A DNA stretch of 64,000 nt from Oceanobacter mangrovi (GCF_019740315.1 NZ_JAHXZR010000009.1:62001-126000), one strand, 5' to 3'; shown: positions 54,002 to 63,920, counted from the stretch's first letter. Numbers and translations: made by a program. Notes: generated from the letters alone by a model not told the origin.

Positions 54002-54121
54002 ATGTTTATGGACGAAGTCGTAATTTCTGGCTTGATCATTGTTGGCCTGACCTGTGCCTTCTTTGGCGGCGTTTATGTGGCCATTCGTAAAGATATTAGC
54101 AAACACGGCACTGGAGAATAA
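54002..54121 (+). CDS. 39-aa single-helix membrane protein
   Basis: A 39-residue protein: MFMDEVVISGLIIVGLTCAF starts it, one helix spans about residues 8-28 and the tail is basic then polar (RKDISKHGTGE). GAGAGG precedes the ATG. It has its own FNR-type promoter and its own terminator, so it is a real transcription unit. I do not recognise the family. Size and oxygen-type control suggest a small subunit or assembly factor of a respiratory oxidase (compare CydX or CcoS in size), which is inference. Confidence 0.75.
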   Translation: MFMDEVVISGLIIVGLTCAFFGGVYVAIRKDISKHGTGE

Positions 54122-54167
54122 TTGCCGGGTTGCATGACCGATTTTCTGCGCTGAGTACCCTTGCCTC

Positions 54168-54199
54168 GGGCCTGACCAACTGGTCATGGCCCCTTTTTT
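54168..54199 (+). terminator. Rho-independent terminator after the 39-aa gene
   Basis: GGGCCTGACCA pairs with TGGTCATGGCCC across a 2-base loop with one bulged T, followed by TTTTTT (54194-54199). It lies 47 bases after the stop. Confidence 0.85.
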
Positions 54200-54243
54200 C
54201 TTTCTGCGACAAGCAAATCTTTCCTGCCAGACTCCAGACTCTT

Positions 54244-55029
54244 CTATTTGTGAACCACTGATGCATCCAGCTGATGGCTGGCCAGCACAATCGGGTTGTT
54301 GATATCCAGCGTTTTCAGTTTTGCCAGCAGGCTGTCCAGCTCAGAGCCTTCCGGCACCGGACCAATACGTACTTTGTGCAGGGTTTTGCCTTGCTGCTGA
54401 TCCTGATGAACCACCACCGGCCATTTTACCGGCGCCAGTTGCTGCTCCAGCTGTTGTTGTTGTTTGATTGCGCGCTGGCCATCCGACAACGCCGAGATTT
54501 GAACCCAACGCACCTTCTGGTTGGCCGGTGGGGTGAGTAACTCCACTTTTACCGGTGCTGTGCCATCACGGTCGAGGCCGATTTTGGCGGCTGCAATATA
54601 GGAAAGGTCGATTATTCGGCCTTCATAAAACGGCCCGCGGTCGTTCACTCGCACAACGACGCTTTTGCCATTGTCGGTGCGGGTGACTCTAACATAGCTG
54701 GGCAGTGGCAGGGTCTTGTGAGCGGCAGTGTATTGGTAGACGTCGTAGACTTCGCCACTGGCGGTCGCGTGGCCATGGAACTTCATGCCATACCAGGAGG
54801 CGGTGCCGGTCTGGCTGAATTCAACCGGATTCTGCAGTACCTCGTAGCGTTTGCCATAAACTTTGTAGGTCGGGCCGTTACCTGTGACGCTCAATGGTTC
54901 CGGGCGGGGAGTGGGTTCGGCAACTGTTGCTGGATTCTGGACTGGCGGGGAAAAGTCCTGACTGTGTTGGTAGCGGGAACTACAGGCACTGAGCAGCAGT
55001 GCCAACCCCGCCAATAACCAGAGTTTCAC
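54244..55029 (-). CDS. rlpA: Septal ring lytic transglycosylase RlpA
   Basis: Outer-membrane lipoprotein, 261 aa, with lipobox LLLSAC at about residue 16. The double-psi beta-barrel domain (about 75-165) has TASWYGMKFHG and the catalytic Asp in VRVNDRGPF. A C-terminal SPOR domain (about 175-255: VRWVQISALSDGQRAIKQQQQL) binds denuded septal glycan. The start overlaps the mltB stop by 4 bases. It is the last gene of the elongasome operon. Confidence 0.95.
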   Translation of the reverse strand: MKLWLLAGLALLLSACSSRYQHSQDFSPPVQNPATVAEPTPRPEPLSVTGNGPTYKVYGKRYEVLQNPVEFSQTGTASWYGMKFHGHATASGEVYDVYQYTAAHKTLPLPSYVRVTRTDNGKSVVVRVNDRGPFYEGRIIDLSYIAAAKIGLDRDGTAPVKVELLTPPANQKVRWVQISALSDGQRAIKQQQQLEQQLAPVKWPVVVHQDQQQGKTLHKVRIGPVPEGSELDSLLAKLKTLDINNPIVLASHQLDASVVHK

Positions 55030-56003
55030 GATTTCAGCGCCTCACTCAGCTGATAGACAGCCATGGCATACAGCCGGCTGTGGTTGTAACGGGTAATCAC
55101 GTAATAGTTGTACTCACCGAGCCAGTATTCTGCTCCGTTTTTGCCAATCAGTTTGACCAGGCTGGCGGGTGCATCGGCTTTGGCTGATTCGGTTGGCTTG
55201 ACGCCCTTGGCCTGTAGCTCGGCAACGGTCCACTGGGGCTTGAGGTTGTCATTGGCGACGGCTTCATAGTCCGTGCCGCTGACGTGAACTCGCTGGGTCA
55301 CTGCTTCACCAGGTTTCCAGCCATGACGGTTGAAATAGTTTGCAACACTGAAAATCGCATCGGCAGGGTTGCCCCACAGATCGCGTTTGCCATCGCCATC
55401 ACCATCGACGGCGTAGGCGAGGAAGCTGGTTGGAATAAACTGGCCGTAACCCATGGCGCCGGCATAGGAACCTTTCATGGTTGCCGGGTCCAGTTTTTCG
55501 TGTTCGGCAACAGCAAAGAATGCTTTCAGCTCACGCCAGAAAATCGGCCGTTGCGGGTAATCGAAGGCGAGGGTCGCCAGTGAATCCAGCACCCGGTAGT
55601 TGCCCTGACGCTGGCCATAAAAGGTTTCGACACCAATAATGGCACTGATGATTTCGGGTGGAACGCCATATTTGGCTTCTGCCGCAGCCAGCAAATCCTT
55701 GTGGGTTTGCATGAATTCCTTGCCCTGGCTGATACGCTTGCTGGTCAGGAAAATATCCTGATAACGATCCCATTCAAGGGTTTTTTCCGCTGGCCGGGCA
55801 ATGGCTTCCAACACGGAATCCATTTTTTGGGCCTGCGCCAGCCATTCGCGGGCTTCAGCGACAGGTACCTGATATTCCTTTTCCAGCTCGCTGGCGAACT
55901 GCTCAAATTTTGGATGGGTGTCGTACCCGGCATTGGCGCTGGCTGCATGGATGACACTGTATGCGATACCTGCCAGCACTAAATGTTGTCCTGTTTTTTT
56001 CAT
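55026..56003 (-). CDS. mltB: Lytic murein transglycosylase B
   Basis: Peptidoglycan-cleaving transglycosylase, 325 aa. A signal peptide is present but no lipobox Cys, so this is a soluble MltB. The catalytic Glu is in IIGVETFYGQ, and GSYAGAMGYGQFIPTSFLAYAVDGDGDGKRDLWGNP is the family signature. It lies 10 bases after rodA. Confidence 0.95.
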   Translation of the reverse strand: MKKTGQHLVLAGIAYSVIHAASANAGYDTHPKFEQFASELEKEYQVPVAEAREWLAQAQKMDSVLEAIARPAEKTLEWDRYQDIFLTSKRISQGKEFMQTHKDLLAAAEAKYGVPPEIISAIIGVETFYGQRQGNYRVLDSLATLAFDYPQRPIFWRELKAFFAVAEHEKLDPATMKGSYAGAMGYGQFIPTSFLAYAVDGDGDGKRDLWGNPADAIFSVANYFNRHGWKPGEAVTQRVHVSGTDYEAVANDNLKPQWTVAELQAKGVKPTESAKADAPASLVKLIGKNGAEYWLGEYNYYVITRYNHSRLYAMAVYQLSEALKS

Positions 56004-56013
56004 ACCTGATCCT

Positions 56014-57159
56014 TTAGCTTTTTTTATGGGTCGCCATCGACATGATCAAACCAAACGCGGCAAGCAAACTGACAACCGACGTACCGCCATAGCTGACCAA
56101 TGGTAATGGGACACCAACAACCGGCAGAATTCCGCTGACCATGCCGATATTTACAAACACATAGATGAAGAAGGTGACGGACAGGCTACCTGCCACCAGA
56201 CGGCCGAACAAGGTTTCGCAACGGCTACTGAGAATCAGGCAGCGGACGATGATGCAGCTGTAGAGAAACAGTAGTAGTGAAAATCCGATCAGACCGAGTT
56301 CTTCGGCCAGCACCGCAACAATAAAATCGGTATGGCTTTCCGGTAAAAACTCCAGCTGTGACTGGGTTCCGAGTAAATAGCCCTTGCCTTCAATACCACC
56401 AGAACCAATCGCGGTTTTCGATTGAATGATGTTCCAACCGGAACCGAGTGGATCACTCTCCGGGTTGAGGAACGTCAGTACCCGCTGTTTCTGGTAGTCG
56501 TGCATCACAAAGAACCACATCGCGGGAGCGCCTGCTGCGACCATGGCGATGACTGATCCAATGATTTTCCAGGACATGCCCGCAAAAAACAGCACCAGCA
56601 TCCCTGATGCTGAAATCAGCAGGGAAGTACCCAGGTCAGGCTGTTTGAGGATCAGAATGGTCGGGATAAAAATGATCACAGCGGCCTTGGCCAGGTCACT
56701 CAGATGTGGCGGCACCGGGCGTTTCGCCATGTACCAGGCGACGGTGAGAGGCAATAACAGTTTGACCATTTCAGATGGCTGAAAACGCGGCAGGCCGGGC
56801 AGCGCCAGCCAGCGCTGGGCACCCTTGGCACCAACACCGGCAACCAGTACGGCAACCAGGGCAGCAACCGCAACGATATAAGCCCAGGGCGCCACGCGCT
56901 GATAAAAGCGTGGCGGCAACTGCGCAGCGATCACCATGCCAATGGTGCCGATAATCATATGGATACCCTGGCGGATCACCATATGCATGTCCTTGCCACT
57001 ACCACTGTAAAGTACCAGCAGACCAGCACCGCACAGCAGTAATAGCAGCAGGAACAGAATCAGATCGAGGTGGAAACGGGCAAAGAGGGCGCGGCCACGG
57101 TTGAAACCAGCGACTGAGGCGCTGTGATCCAGCGTGCGGGTAAAATCTGAGGCCTTCAC
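56014..57159 (-). CDS. rodA: Rod shape-determining peptidoglycan polymerase RodA
   Basis: SEDS-family glycosyltransferase, 381 aa, about ten helices, working with PBP2 in lateral wall growth. Conserved segments are FQPSEMVKLLLPL (around residue 140) and WNIIQSKTAIGSGGIEGKG, and late NIGMVSGILPVVGVPLPLVSYGGTS. The start overlaps the mrdA stop by 4 bases. Confidence 0.97.
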   Translation of the reverse strand: MKASDFTRTLDHSASVAGFNRGRALFARFHLDLILFLLLLLLCGAGLLVLYSGSGKDMHMVIRQGIHMIIGTIGMVIAAQLPPRFYQRVAPWAYIVAVAALVAVLVAGVGAKGAQRWLALPGLPRFQPSEMVKLLLPLTVAWYMAKRPVPPHLSDLAKAAVIIFIPTILILKQPDLGTSLLISASGMLVLFFAGMSWKIIGSVIAMVAAGAPAMWFFVMHDYQKQRVLTFLNPESDPLGSGWNIIQSKTAIGSGGIEGKGYLLGTQSQLEFLPESHTDFIVAVLAEELGLIGFSLLLFLYSCIIVRCLILSSRCETLFGRLVAGSLSVTFFIYVFVNIGMVSGILPVVGVPLPLVSYGGTSVVSLLAAFGLIMSMATHKKS

Positions 57160-59012
57160 TCGCCTTCTCCTCCACCGAGGTACAGATTAATCAGGGACTG
57201 TGCAATTGGCGCTGCGGTGCGACCGGCCGATTCGCCGTTCTCGACCACCACAGCAACTGCGATCTGCGGATGATCGACCGGGGCAAACGCAATAAACAGA
57301 GCGTGGTCGCGCAGTCGTTCCTTGAGGGCGTCGGAGTCGTACTCTTCGTTTTGCTTGATCCCAACCACCTGGGCCGTACCGGTCTTACCGGCAATCGGGA
57401 ATTGCAGATTGCGCTGTAAAGCGCGCGCAGTACCGTGCGTGCTGGAGACAACCTTGTACATGGCTTGGAACATCTTGTCCCAGTTGGACGGGTCGTTCAG
57501 CACCAGATCCGGCGGTGTAGTGCTTTCATCAATGGTTTTCTGGCCACTGTGAGACGCCATCAGACGCGGCGCTACCCACTTGCCTTTATGGGCCAGTACT
57601 GCCGTGGCGGTGGCCATTTGTAATGGAGTTGCCAGCATATAGCCCTGGCCGATCCCAAGGTTGACGGTATCACCGGCATACCAGTGAGAGCGGCGGGTGG
57701 CGTGTTTCCAGTCCCGGCCTGGCAGCAAACCGGTGTAGGCATTATCCACGTCCAGTGCCGTACGCTTGCCAAAACCGAATTCGTCGAGGAAGGGTTCCAG
57801 TTTGTCGATGCCGGCCTTGACCGCAACGTCGTAGAAGTAGACGTCACAGGATTCAACAATTGCCCGTTCCAGGTCGACCTTGCCATGGCCACCACGTTTC
57901 CAGTCACGGTAAATGCGTTCGCTGTTATCAAGCTGGAAGGTACCATAGTCGTTGATGGTGCGAGACCAGGTAGTTACTCCCATATCGGCGACGCCAAGGC
58001 CAATAAAAGGCTTGAGTGTCGAGGCCGGTGGATAGCGGCCTCGAATGGCACGGTCGAACAGTGGCAGGTCAGGGCTGTCACGCAGGGTGTTGTAGTCGGT
58101 GTGGGAAATGCCGGTCACAAACAGGTTGGGGTCAAAGCCGGGGTTACTGTACATGGTCAGAATGCCACCGGTTTCCACTTCAATCGCCACTGCGGCACCT
58201 CGGCGGCCGGTAAACTCCTGCTGTGCCAGCCGTTGCATGCGGGCGTCCAGATGTAACACCAGATCTTCACCGGGAGAAGGATCAACCTGTTCCAGCACCC
58301 GCAGGATACGGCCGCGGGCGTTGGTTTCGACTTTCTGATAGCCGGGTTCGCCGTGCAGATCGCTTTCGTAGTGCTTTTCAACACCCTGCTTGCCGATGTA
58401 ACGAGTCGCGGAATAGCGTCGCTGGGTTTCGCTGTCAGCATCAATCTGGTTCTGTTCGCTCTGGTTGATACGGCCGACATAGCCGAGCACGTGAGCAAAG
58501 GTTTCCCCTTGCGGATAGTGACGTACCAGCTGGGCCTCGACATCAACGCCGGGCAGATAAACGCGGTTCACCATGACCTTGGCAATTTCGTCTTCGGTCA
58601 GCTGGTGACGCACGACCACCGGGTCGAACGGCCGTCGACGTAATTCCAGCCGGCGGTCAAATTGTTCGCGGTCGCGTTCGCTGATGCCAATCATGTCGTT
58701 GAGAAATGCCAGCGTGGCATCCATATCGGCTACTTTTTCCGGCACTACCACCAGGCTGTAGGTGGGAATGTTTTCGGCCAGCAGTTCACCATTGCGATCG
58801 TAGATCAGTCCGCGCTTGGGCGGCAGCGGCTGAATCTTGATGCGGTTATTTTCCGACAGGTTCTGGTATTTGTCGTACAGGGTGATCTGCAAATGGGCCA
58901 TACGCCAGACCAGTCCACCCAGCATCAGCAGGATAACCAGGCCCATCAGAATGGCGCGGGAGCGAAACAGCCTCAGTTCAGCCGATTTGTCGCGGAAGGA
59001 GTGCTCCCACAT
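57156..59012 (-). CDS. mrdA: Penicillin-binding protein 2
   Basis: Class B transpeptidase for elongation, 618 aa. An N-terminal membrane anchor lies at about residues 21-42, then the pedestal domain, and the transpeptidase domain starts at about 270. Active-site motifs are STLK (PPASTLKPF), SCD (SxN-type in ESCDVYFYD) and KTG (AGKTGTAQ). It is cotranscribed with rodA, the standard partner. Confidence 0.98.
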   Translation of the reverse strand: MWEHSFRDKSAELRLFRSRAILMGLVILLMLGGLVWRMAHLQITLYDKYQNLSENNRIKIQPLPPKRGLIYDRNGELLAENIPTYSLVVVPEKVADMDATLAFLNDMIGISERDREQFDRRLELRRRPFDPVVVRHQLTEDEIAKVMVNRVYLPGVDVEAQLVRHYPQGETFAHVLGYVGRINQSEQNQIDADSETQRRYSATRYIGKQGVEKHYESDLHGEPGYQKVETNARGRILRVLEQVDPSPGEDLVLHLDARMQRLAQQEFTGRRGAAVAIEVETGGILTMYSNPGFDPNLFVTGISHTDYNTLRDSPDLPLFDRAIRGRYPPASTLKPFIGLGVADMGVTTWSRTINDYGTFQLDNSERIYRDWKRGGHGKVDLERAIVESCDVYFYDVAVKAGIDKLEPFLDEFGFGKRTALDVDNAYTGLLPGRDWKHATRRSHWYAGDTVNLGIGQGYMLATPLQMATATAVLAHKGKWVAPRLMASHSGQKTIDESTTPPDLVLNDPSNWDKMFQAMYKVVSSTHGTARALQRNLQFPIAGKTGTAQVVGIKQNEEYDSDALKERLRDHALFIAFAPVDHPQIAVAVVVENGESAGRTAAPIAQSLINLYLGGGEGE

Positions 59013-59019
59013 GCAAGCC

Positions 59020-59487
59020 TCATTTGTGGTAAGGGTGGCCCTGGATCAGGGTCCAGGCCCGGTAAATCTGTTCTGCGACCACAACACGAACCAGCGGGTG
59101 TGGCAGGGTCAGGTTGGATAAGGACCAGCGTTTGCGGGCCTGCTGCAGCAATTGCGGATGGATACCGTCCGGGCCGCCGATAATCAGCGCCACGTCGTGG
59201 CCGTCCATGCGCCACTGGGTCAATTCTTCCGCCAGTTGCTCGGTTGACCAGGGCTTACCTTTAACATCAAGGGCCAGCAGAAGTTCCTGCGGTCGCAAGG
59301 CTTTTTGCAAGGCTTCCGCTTCTTGCTGCATGGCCTTTTCCTTGCTGCTGCTTTTACTGCGGTGACCCGGTGCTATTTCAACCAATTCGAGGGTACAGTC
59401 TGCTGGCAGGCGTTTGGCATATTCCTGATAGCCGGTGGTTACCCAGGCCGGCATTTTCTGGCCTACCGCAAGCAGGCGAATTTTCAT
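59020..59487 (-). CDS. rlmH: 23S rRNA (pseudouridine1915-N3)-methyltransferase
   Basis: SPOUT methyltransferase of the RlmH family, 155 aa, acting on 70S ribosomes. Motifs are MKIRLLAVGQKMPAW at the start, ALDVKGKPWSTEQLAEEL, LIIGGPDGIH and the C-terminal LPHPLVRVVVAEQIYRAW and HPYHK. It overlaps rsfS by 4 bases. Confidence 0.98.
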   Translation of the reverse strand: MKIRLLAVGQKMPAWVTTGYQEYAKRLPADCTLELVEIAPGHRSKSSSKEKAMQQEAEALQKALRPQELLLALDVKGKPWSTEQLAEELTQWRMDGHDVALIIGGPDGIHPQLLQQARKRWSLSNLTLPHPLVRVVVAEQIYRAWTLIQGHPYHK

Positions 59488-59837
59488 TCAGATTTGCTGC
59501 TGGCGGCAGCTTGTCCCGGTTCGCCCCACAGGCGCTCAAGGTCGTAGAATTGGCGAGCCTGGTCGGTCATCACATGGACGACGACGTCGACCAGGTCAAC
59601 CAGTACCCAGTCTGCGGCAGCACGGCCTTCAGTGCCGTTTGGACGCATGCCGGCCTGTTTGGCTTTTTCTTCAACATTACCGGCAACAGCATTGACGTGA
59701 CGGTTTGAAGTACCAGTGGCGATGATCATCCAGTCGGTGACTGAGGTACGGCCGCGAACGTCCAGTACGGTGATGTCCTTGGCCTTCATATCATCCAGTG
59801 CGTCGATGACCAGATCTTTGATTTGTTCGGTTTGCAT
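59484..59837 (-). CDS. rsfS: Ribosomal silencing factor RsfS
   Basis: A 117-aa Iojap/RsfS protein that binds L14 and blocks subunit joining in starvation. Motifs are ALDDMKAKDITVLDVRG, DWMIIATGTSNRHVNAVAGNV and WVLVDLVDVVVHVMTDQARQFYDLERLWG. It sits between nadD and rlmH, the usual order. Confidence 0.98.
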   Translation of the reverse strand: MQTEQIKDLVIDALDDMKAKDITVLDVRGRTSVTDWMIIATGTSNRHVNAVAGNVEEKAKQAGMRPNGTEGRAAADWVLVDLVDVVVHVMTDQARQFYDLERLWGEPGQAAASSKSE

Positions 59838-59844
59838 TCGTTGA

Positions 59845-60495
59845 TTATCGGTAAAGTTGTTGTTGAGTGAGGTAGTCCAGCACGGAGTCTGGCGTCAGGA
59901 ACCGGATATTCTCGCCTTTCGCGATTGCCCGACGCAAGCCTGTTGCTGATATATCCAGACCAGGCAAGGTGTGTTGGCAGATTCTGCCTGCTGGAGAGTG
60001 TAGCAGTTCTTCCAGTGAACTCTGGCGTGCCAGCCACTGCTGATACTGCCAGGGAGCCTGCGGCTGGCGATCGCCAGGACGGCTGATGACCAGCAAATTG
60101 GCCAGCGCCAGAATGTCATCGCAGCGATGCCAGCGGTCGAAGCTGAACCAGGCATCAGTTCCCAGTACCCAGGTAAAGTGAATACCAGGATGTTCCTGCT
60201 GCAGCACTTCCAGCGTGATGGCGCTGTAGCTGCACTCCGGCCGCTGCAGTTCGATGTCACTGACTTCGATGCCATCGAGTCCGGCGGTGGCACGTTGCAG
60301 CATCGCCAGCCGCTGTTCGGTGGTGGCCTGTGGCGCCGGGCGGTGCGGAGGAATGCGGTTAGGCATCATCAGCACGCGCTCGAAACCGGCGTCACGCAGT
60401 TGCAGGGCAATTCGCAAGTGGCCGATATGGACCGGGTCAAAGGTTCCGCCAAGAATGGCCCAATGGCCGCGGATCTGCTCAGCCTGCGGAGTCAT
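59845..60495 (-). CDS. nadD: Nicotinate-nucleotide adenylyltransferase
   Basis: NAD biosynthesis enzyme, 216 aa. GGTFDPVHIGHLRIAL holds the nucleotidyltransferase HxGH motif. PNRIPPHRPAP and the late TGLRRAIAKGENIRFL (ISxTxxR-like) complete it. It overlaps proA by one base. Confidence 0.97.
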   Translation of the reverse strand: MTPQAEQIRGHWAILGGTFDPVHIGHLRIALQLRDAGFERVLMMPNRIPPHRPAPQATTEQRLAMLQRATAGLDGIEVSDIELQRPECSYSAITLEVLQQEHPGIHFTWVLGTDAWFSFDRWHRCDDILALANLLVISRPGDRQPQAPWQYQQWLARQSSLEELLHSPAGRICQHTLPGLDISATGLRRAIAKGENIRFLTPDSVLDYLTQQQLYR

Positions 60496-61751
60496 TATTT
60501 ACGTACTTCTCCGTTACCGAAGACGACGTATTTCTGTGAAGTCAGACCTTCCAGGCCAACCGGGCCACGAGCGTGGATCTTGTCGGTCGAAATACCAATT
60601 TCTGCCCCCAGGCCGTACTCAAAGCCGTCGGCAAAACGGGTTGAGGCATTGATCATCACCGATGCCGAGTCTACTTCGGTGAGGAAGCGGCGGGCGAGGG
60701 TGTAGTTTTCGGTCACAATGCTGTCGGTGTGATGGGAGCCGTGGCGGTTGATATGGACAATCGCTTCGTCGATGGAATCGACGATTTTAACCGCCAGAAT
60801 CGGTGCCAGGTATTCCGTGTCCCAGTCTTCAGCAGTGGCTGCCAACATGGCCGGGACCAGTGCCCGTGACGCTTCACAGCCACGCAGTTCAACGCCCAGG
60901 GCGATGTAGGCGTCAGCCAGTTCTGGCAGCATGTCAGCCGCGACATTGCGGTTAACCAGCAGGGTCTCCATGGTATTGCAGGTGCCGTAACGGTGGGTCT
61001 TGGCATTAATGGCAATATTGGTGGCCTTGGTCTTGTCGGCAAATTCATCAATATAAACGTGACAAATACCGTCCAGGTGCTTGATGACCGGCACTCGTGC
61101 TTCGTTGCTGATGCGCTCAATCAGGCTCTTGCCACCGCGCGGTACAATCACATCGACGTATTCCGGCATGGTGATCAGTTTGCCAACGGCGGCACGATCG
61201 GTCGTTTCCACGACCTGCACGGCGTTTTCCGGCAGGCGGGCGGCAGCCAGGCCAGCGCGAATACAGCTGGCGAGCATGCGGTTGCTGGCAATGGATTCAG
61301 AACCCCCACGCAGAATGGTGGAGTTGCCGGACTTCAGGCACAGGCTGGCGGCTTCGATCGTAACATTGGGGCGGCTTTCATAAATGATGCCGATAACACC
61401 CAGTGGCACGCGCATCTTGCCAATCTGGATACCGCTCGGGCGGTATTTCATGTCGGTGATTTCACCAATCGGGTCTGGCAGTGCTGCAACCTGTTGCAGC
61501 CCTTCAATCATGGTATCGATACGGGCGTCGGTCAGTTCCAGGCGGTCCAGCAGCGCGGCATCAAGGCCTTTGGCACGGCCGTTTTCCATATCCTCGGCGT
61601 TGGCCTGGCGCAATTCAGCACGGCGTGCCTGAATGGTTTCGGCAATCGCCAGCAGGGCGCGGTTTTTGTCATTGGTGGAAGCCCGGGCAATGGCAGCGGC
61701 GGCATCACGCGCCTGCTGGCCCAGCTCCAGCATGTATTGGCTTACATCCAT
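60495..61751 (-). CDS. proA: Gamma-glutamyl phosphate reductase
   Basis: Second enzyme of proline synthesis, 418 aa, reducing gamma-glutamyl phosphate with NADPH. Conserved segments are [42 protein letters not shown] and [10 protein letters not shown] (catalytic Cys). First gene of the long elongasome/housekeeping operon. The gap upstream is 260 bases and holds its promoter. Confidence 0.98.
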   Translation of the reverse strand: MDVSQYMLELGQQARDAAAAIARASTNDKNRALLAIAETIQARRAELRQANAEDMENGRAKGLDAALLDRLELTDARIDTMIEGLQQVAALPDPIGEITDMKYRPSGIQIGKMRVPLGVIGIIYESRPNVTIEAASLCLKSGNSTILRGGSESIASNRMLASCIRAGLAAARLPENAVQVVETTDRAAVGKLITMPEYVDVIVPRGGKSLIERISNEARVPVIKHLDGICHVYIDEFADKTKATNIAINAKTHRYGTCNTMETLLVNRNVAADMLPELADAYIALGVELRGCEASRALVPAMLAATAEDWDTEYLAPILAVKIVDSIDEAIVHINRHGSHHTDSIVTENYTLARRFLTEVDSASVMINASTRFADGFEYGLGAEIGISTDKIHARGPVGLEGLTSQKYVVFGNGEVRK

Positions 61752-62011
61752 CTTGGTACCTGATCGGTCGAACTCGAATAAAGTCGGCTAGTATACACGG
61801 GGGAGTGCAAATAATATGCATAGTGTGCAACCGGATGCATCAATCAGGTAGCAGATGCCGCTAACCCGATGGCTGATTCATGCGGGCTGACGTTATCGCT
61901 GACGAATGATTTGCAACTACTTTGATAGTCCGAACCGCGTTATTCTGCGCAGCATTCGCAACAGACTCTGCCACTGTGGTCAGCGGCAGGACAGACAAGG
62001 AATCAGGGTGA

Positions 62012-62944
62012 ATGCTCACCGGCAAGAACAATCCTTATTTTTTGCGCCATCAGGGCTTGCGACTGGTCGCCGGTTACAGCCTGGTAATGGCGTTGTCGCT
62101 CGGCCTGTTGGCACTGGTTGACTGGATCGATTCGCAGTCTGGCAAGTCGCTGGGGGCTGCGGTCCTGGCTTTGATCATGGGCGTTTATGGCATTTATTTG
62201 CTGTGGCGCGATCGACCGTTCGAAACCCGCTGGACTGAACGGGCGGTGGTGGTGGTATTGATCAGCTGGGCACTGACGGATGCCTTGATTCCGCCGGTCA
62301 GTGCCCATGCCGCTTATTGGTTGCCTTTCTATCTGGTATTCGCTTTCAGCTGGCAGCAGGCCGCCAGGATCACGCTGATTTTTTCGGTGGTATTTGCCGG
62401 GATATTATTGGCTGGCGATCTGGGGCTACGTGGTCAACTGCTGGTTACCTATTTGCTGACGGCGATGACGGCGCTTTGTCTGGGCTGGGTGAATGACCGT
62501 GGTGATTCCTATCTGCAGGAGCAGCTGGGCAGTGATCCGCAAACCGGTACCTACACGGGTCAGCAGCTGGCCATTGATCTGGCCAAGGAAATCCGCCGTA
62601 CCGATCGTCAGGCCAGTCGGCTGTTACTGGCCGTCGTGGTGATTCCGCAACGTTGGCAACAACTGCGACGCGACCAGTATCTGGCCCGACTGGAAAATCT
62701 GGCGATCATTCTGAAAGCCTCGATTCTGCCGTTTCACACCATCTATAAACTCGACTCCAATGATTTCCTGGTCATGATGCCACATGGCAAGGGTGCCGAT
62801 ATGCTGGCGCTGGAACAACGACTGCATCAGCAACTGGAAAAGGATGAAGAGATTCCTATCGTGGCACTGCATTACCAGGCAGATGATGATCTGGAAAGCC
62901 TGATGGATCGAATTGAAGGGGCTTTACATGATTTCCGTAGCTGA
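62012..62944 (+). CDS. Membrane protein with degenerate GGDEF domain, copy 1
   Basis: A 310-aa protein with about five to six N-terminal helices (about 15-160) and a C-terminal GGDEF-like fold (about 172-305). The expected active-site GG(D/E)EF is replaced by LDSND (in YKLDSNDFLVMM, near residue 245), so it should not make c-di-GMP. The start of the domain (DPQTGTYTGQQL) corresponds to the D-x-LT-x-L-x-N-R region. It may bind a nucleotide or act as a partner. It overlaps the next gene by 17 bases. Confidence 0.75.
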   Translation: MLTGKNNPYFLRHQGLRLVAGYSLVMALSLGLLALVDWIDSQSGKSLGAAVLALIMGVYGIYLLWRDRPFETRWTERAVVVVLISWALTDALIPPVSAHAAYWLPFYLVFAFSWQQAARITLIFSVVFAGILLAGDLGLRGQLLVTYLLTAMTALCLGWVNDRGDSYLQEQLGSDPQTGTYTGQQLAIDLAKEIRRTDRQASRLLLAVVVIPQRWQQLRRDQYLARLENLAIILKASILPFHTIYKLDSNDFLVMMPHGKGADMLALEQRLHQQLEKDEEIPIVALHYQADDDLESLMDRIEGALHDFRS

Positions 62945-63908
62945 GCGCCATGCCCGCAAGCCCTGGTTGCGGGCGATGCTATTGTTGTTCGCGGCGCTGG
63001 CGACGGCCTGGCTGACGCTGGAACATTTCTGGCTTGGTTATTACGACCGCGTGCTGTGGCAAATGACCGTAGTCGGCGTATTGCTGCTGGCAGCGGCGCT
63101 GGTGTGGATCCGGCGTTCCAAAGCCCATCAGGATCCGGTGGTGTTGCCAGCCTTGCTGGTCATGGCGCTGCCGGGATTGATGTCGATGGAAACCCTGCCA
63201 GCCCTGACGCTCCACAGTTTGCTGGTGCCTCCCTTGTTGGGATATTTCTGCCTGCGTGAAAAAATTGCCCATGCGTTGGCACTGGCGCTGGGGTGCATGC
63301 TTTTGCTGGCGGGGCTGGTGGTCTGGCCGATGGATATGGCACTGCGTTGTTTGCTGCAATACGTGATGATCACCGGGTCGGTGGCCTGTTATACCGTGAT
63401 GACCCGCCAGCGGGACGTGATTACCACGGTGGTGGCGTTACGGGACTGGGAGTCAACCGCCTACAACGGTCATCAGCTGGAAACGGTATTGGAGCGTGAG
63501 CTGTGCCGCAGTAACCATGTTGGCAAACCATTGTCGCTGATTGGTTTTCAGATTGATGATTTTGCCCAGTTGAAAGAGCAGGGCGATGCCCATGCCCTGG
63601 TGCAGGCGTTGCCGCGTTTTGTGGCGGCCATTCGTGAAGAGGTGCGGGCAGGCGACGAAGTGTTCCGGCTCCGAGATGACCTGTTTGTGTTGATGTTGCC
63701 AGGCTGTCCGGAAGATGGCTCCATCGTCTTGATGGAGCGTATTCGCCGTCATTTGTTGCATCTGGGCTGGCAGGACCTTGGCGAACTGTCGGTGATGACC
63801 ACCACGGTCACCAGTAACCCGGCGGAATCCGCCTACAATCTGCAGCGCCGTTTGATCACCCGTATGGCAAAACAGAAACGGGCGTCACTGCAGTCGCTGG
63901 CGTTCTGA
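62928..63908 (+). CDS. Membrane protein with degenerate GGDEF domain, copy 2
   Basis: A 326-aa protein from ATG 62928 (GAAGGGG upstream, inside copy 1). Similar architecture: about five to six helices (about 18-165) and a C-terminal GGDEF-like domain with RLRDD in the active-site position (EVFRLRDDLFVLML near residue 246). Also predicted inactive as a cyclase. Tandem placement and overlap with copy 1 suggest a duplication whose products work together. Confidence 0.75.
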   Translation: MISVAERHARKPWLRAMLLLFAALATAWLTLEHFWLGYYDRVLWQMTVVGVLLLAAALVWIRRSKAHQDPVVLPALLVMALPGLMSMETLPALTLHSLLVPPLLGYFCLREKIAHALALALGCMLLLAGLVVWPMDMALRCLLQYVMITGSVACYTVMTRQRDVITTVVALRDWESTAYNGHQLETVLERELCRSNHVGKPLSLIGFQIDDFAQLKEQGDAHALVQALPRFVAAIREEVRAGDEVFRLRDDLFVLMLPGCPEDGSIVLMERIRRHLLHLGWQDLGELSVMTTTVTSNPAESAYNLQRRLITRMAKQKRASLQSLAF

Positions 63909-63920
63909 TGCTGGCCGTTA

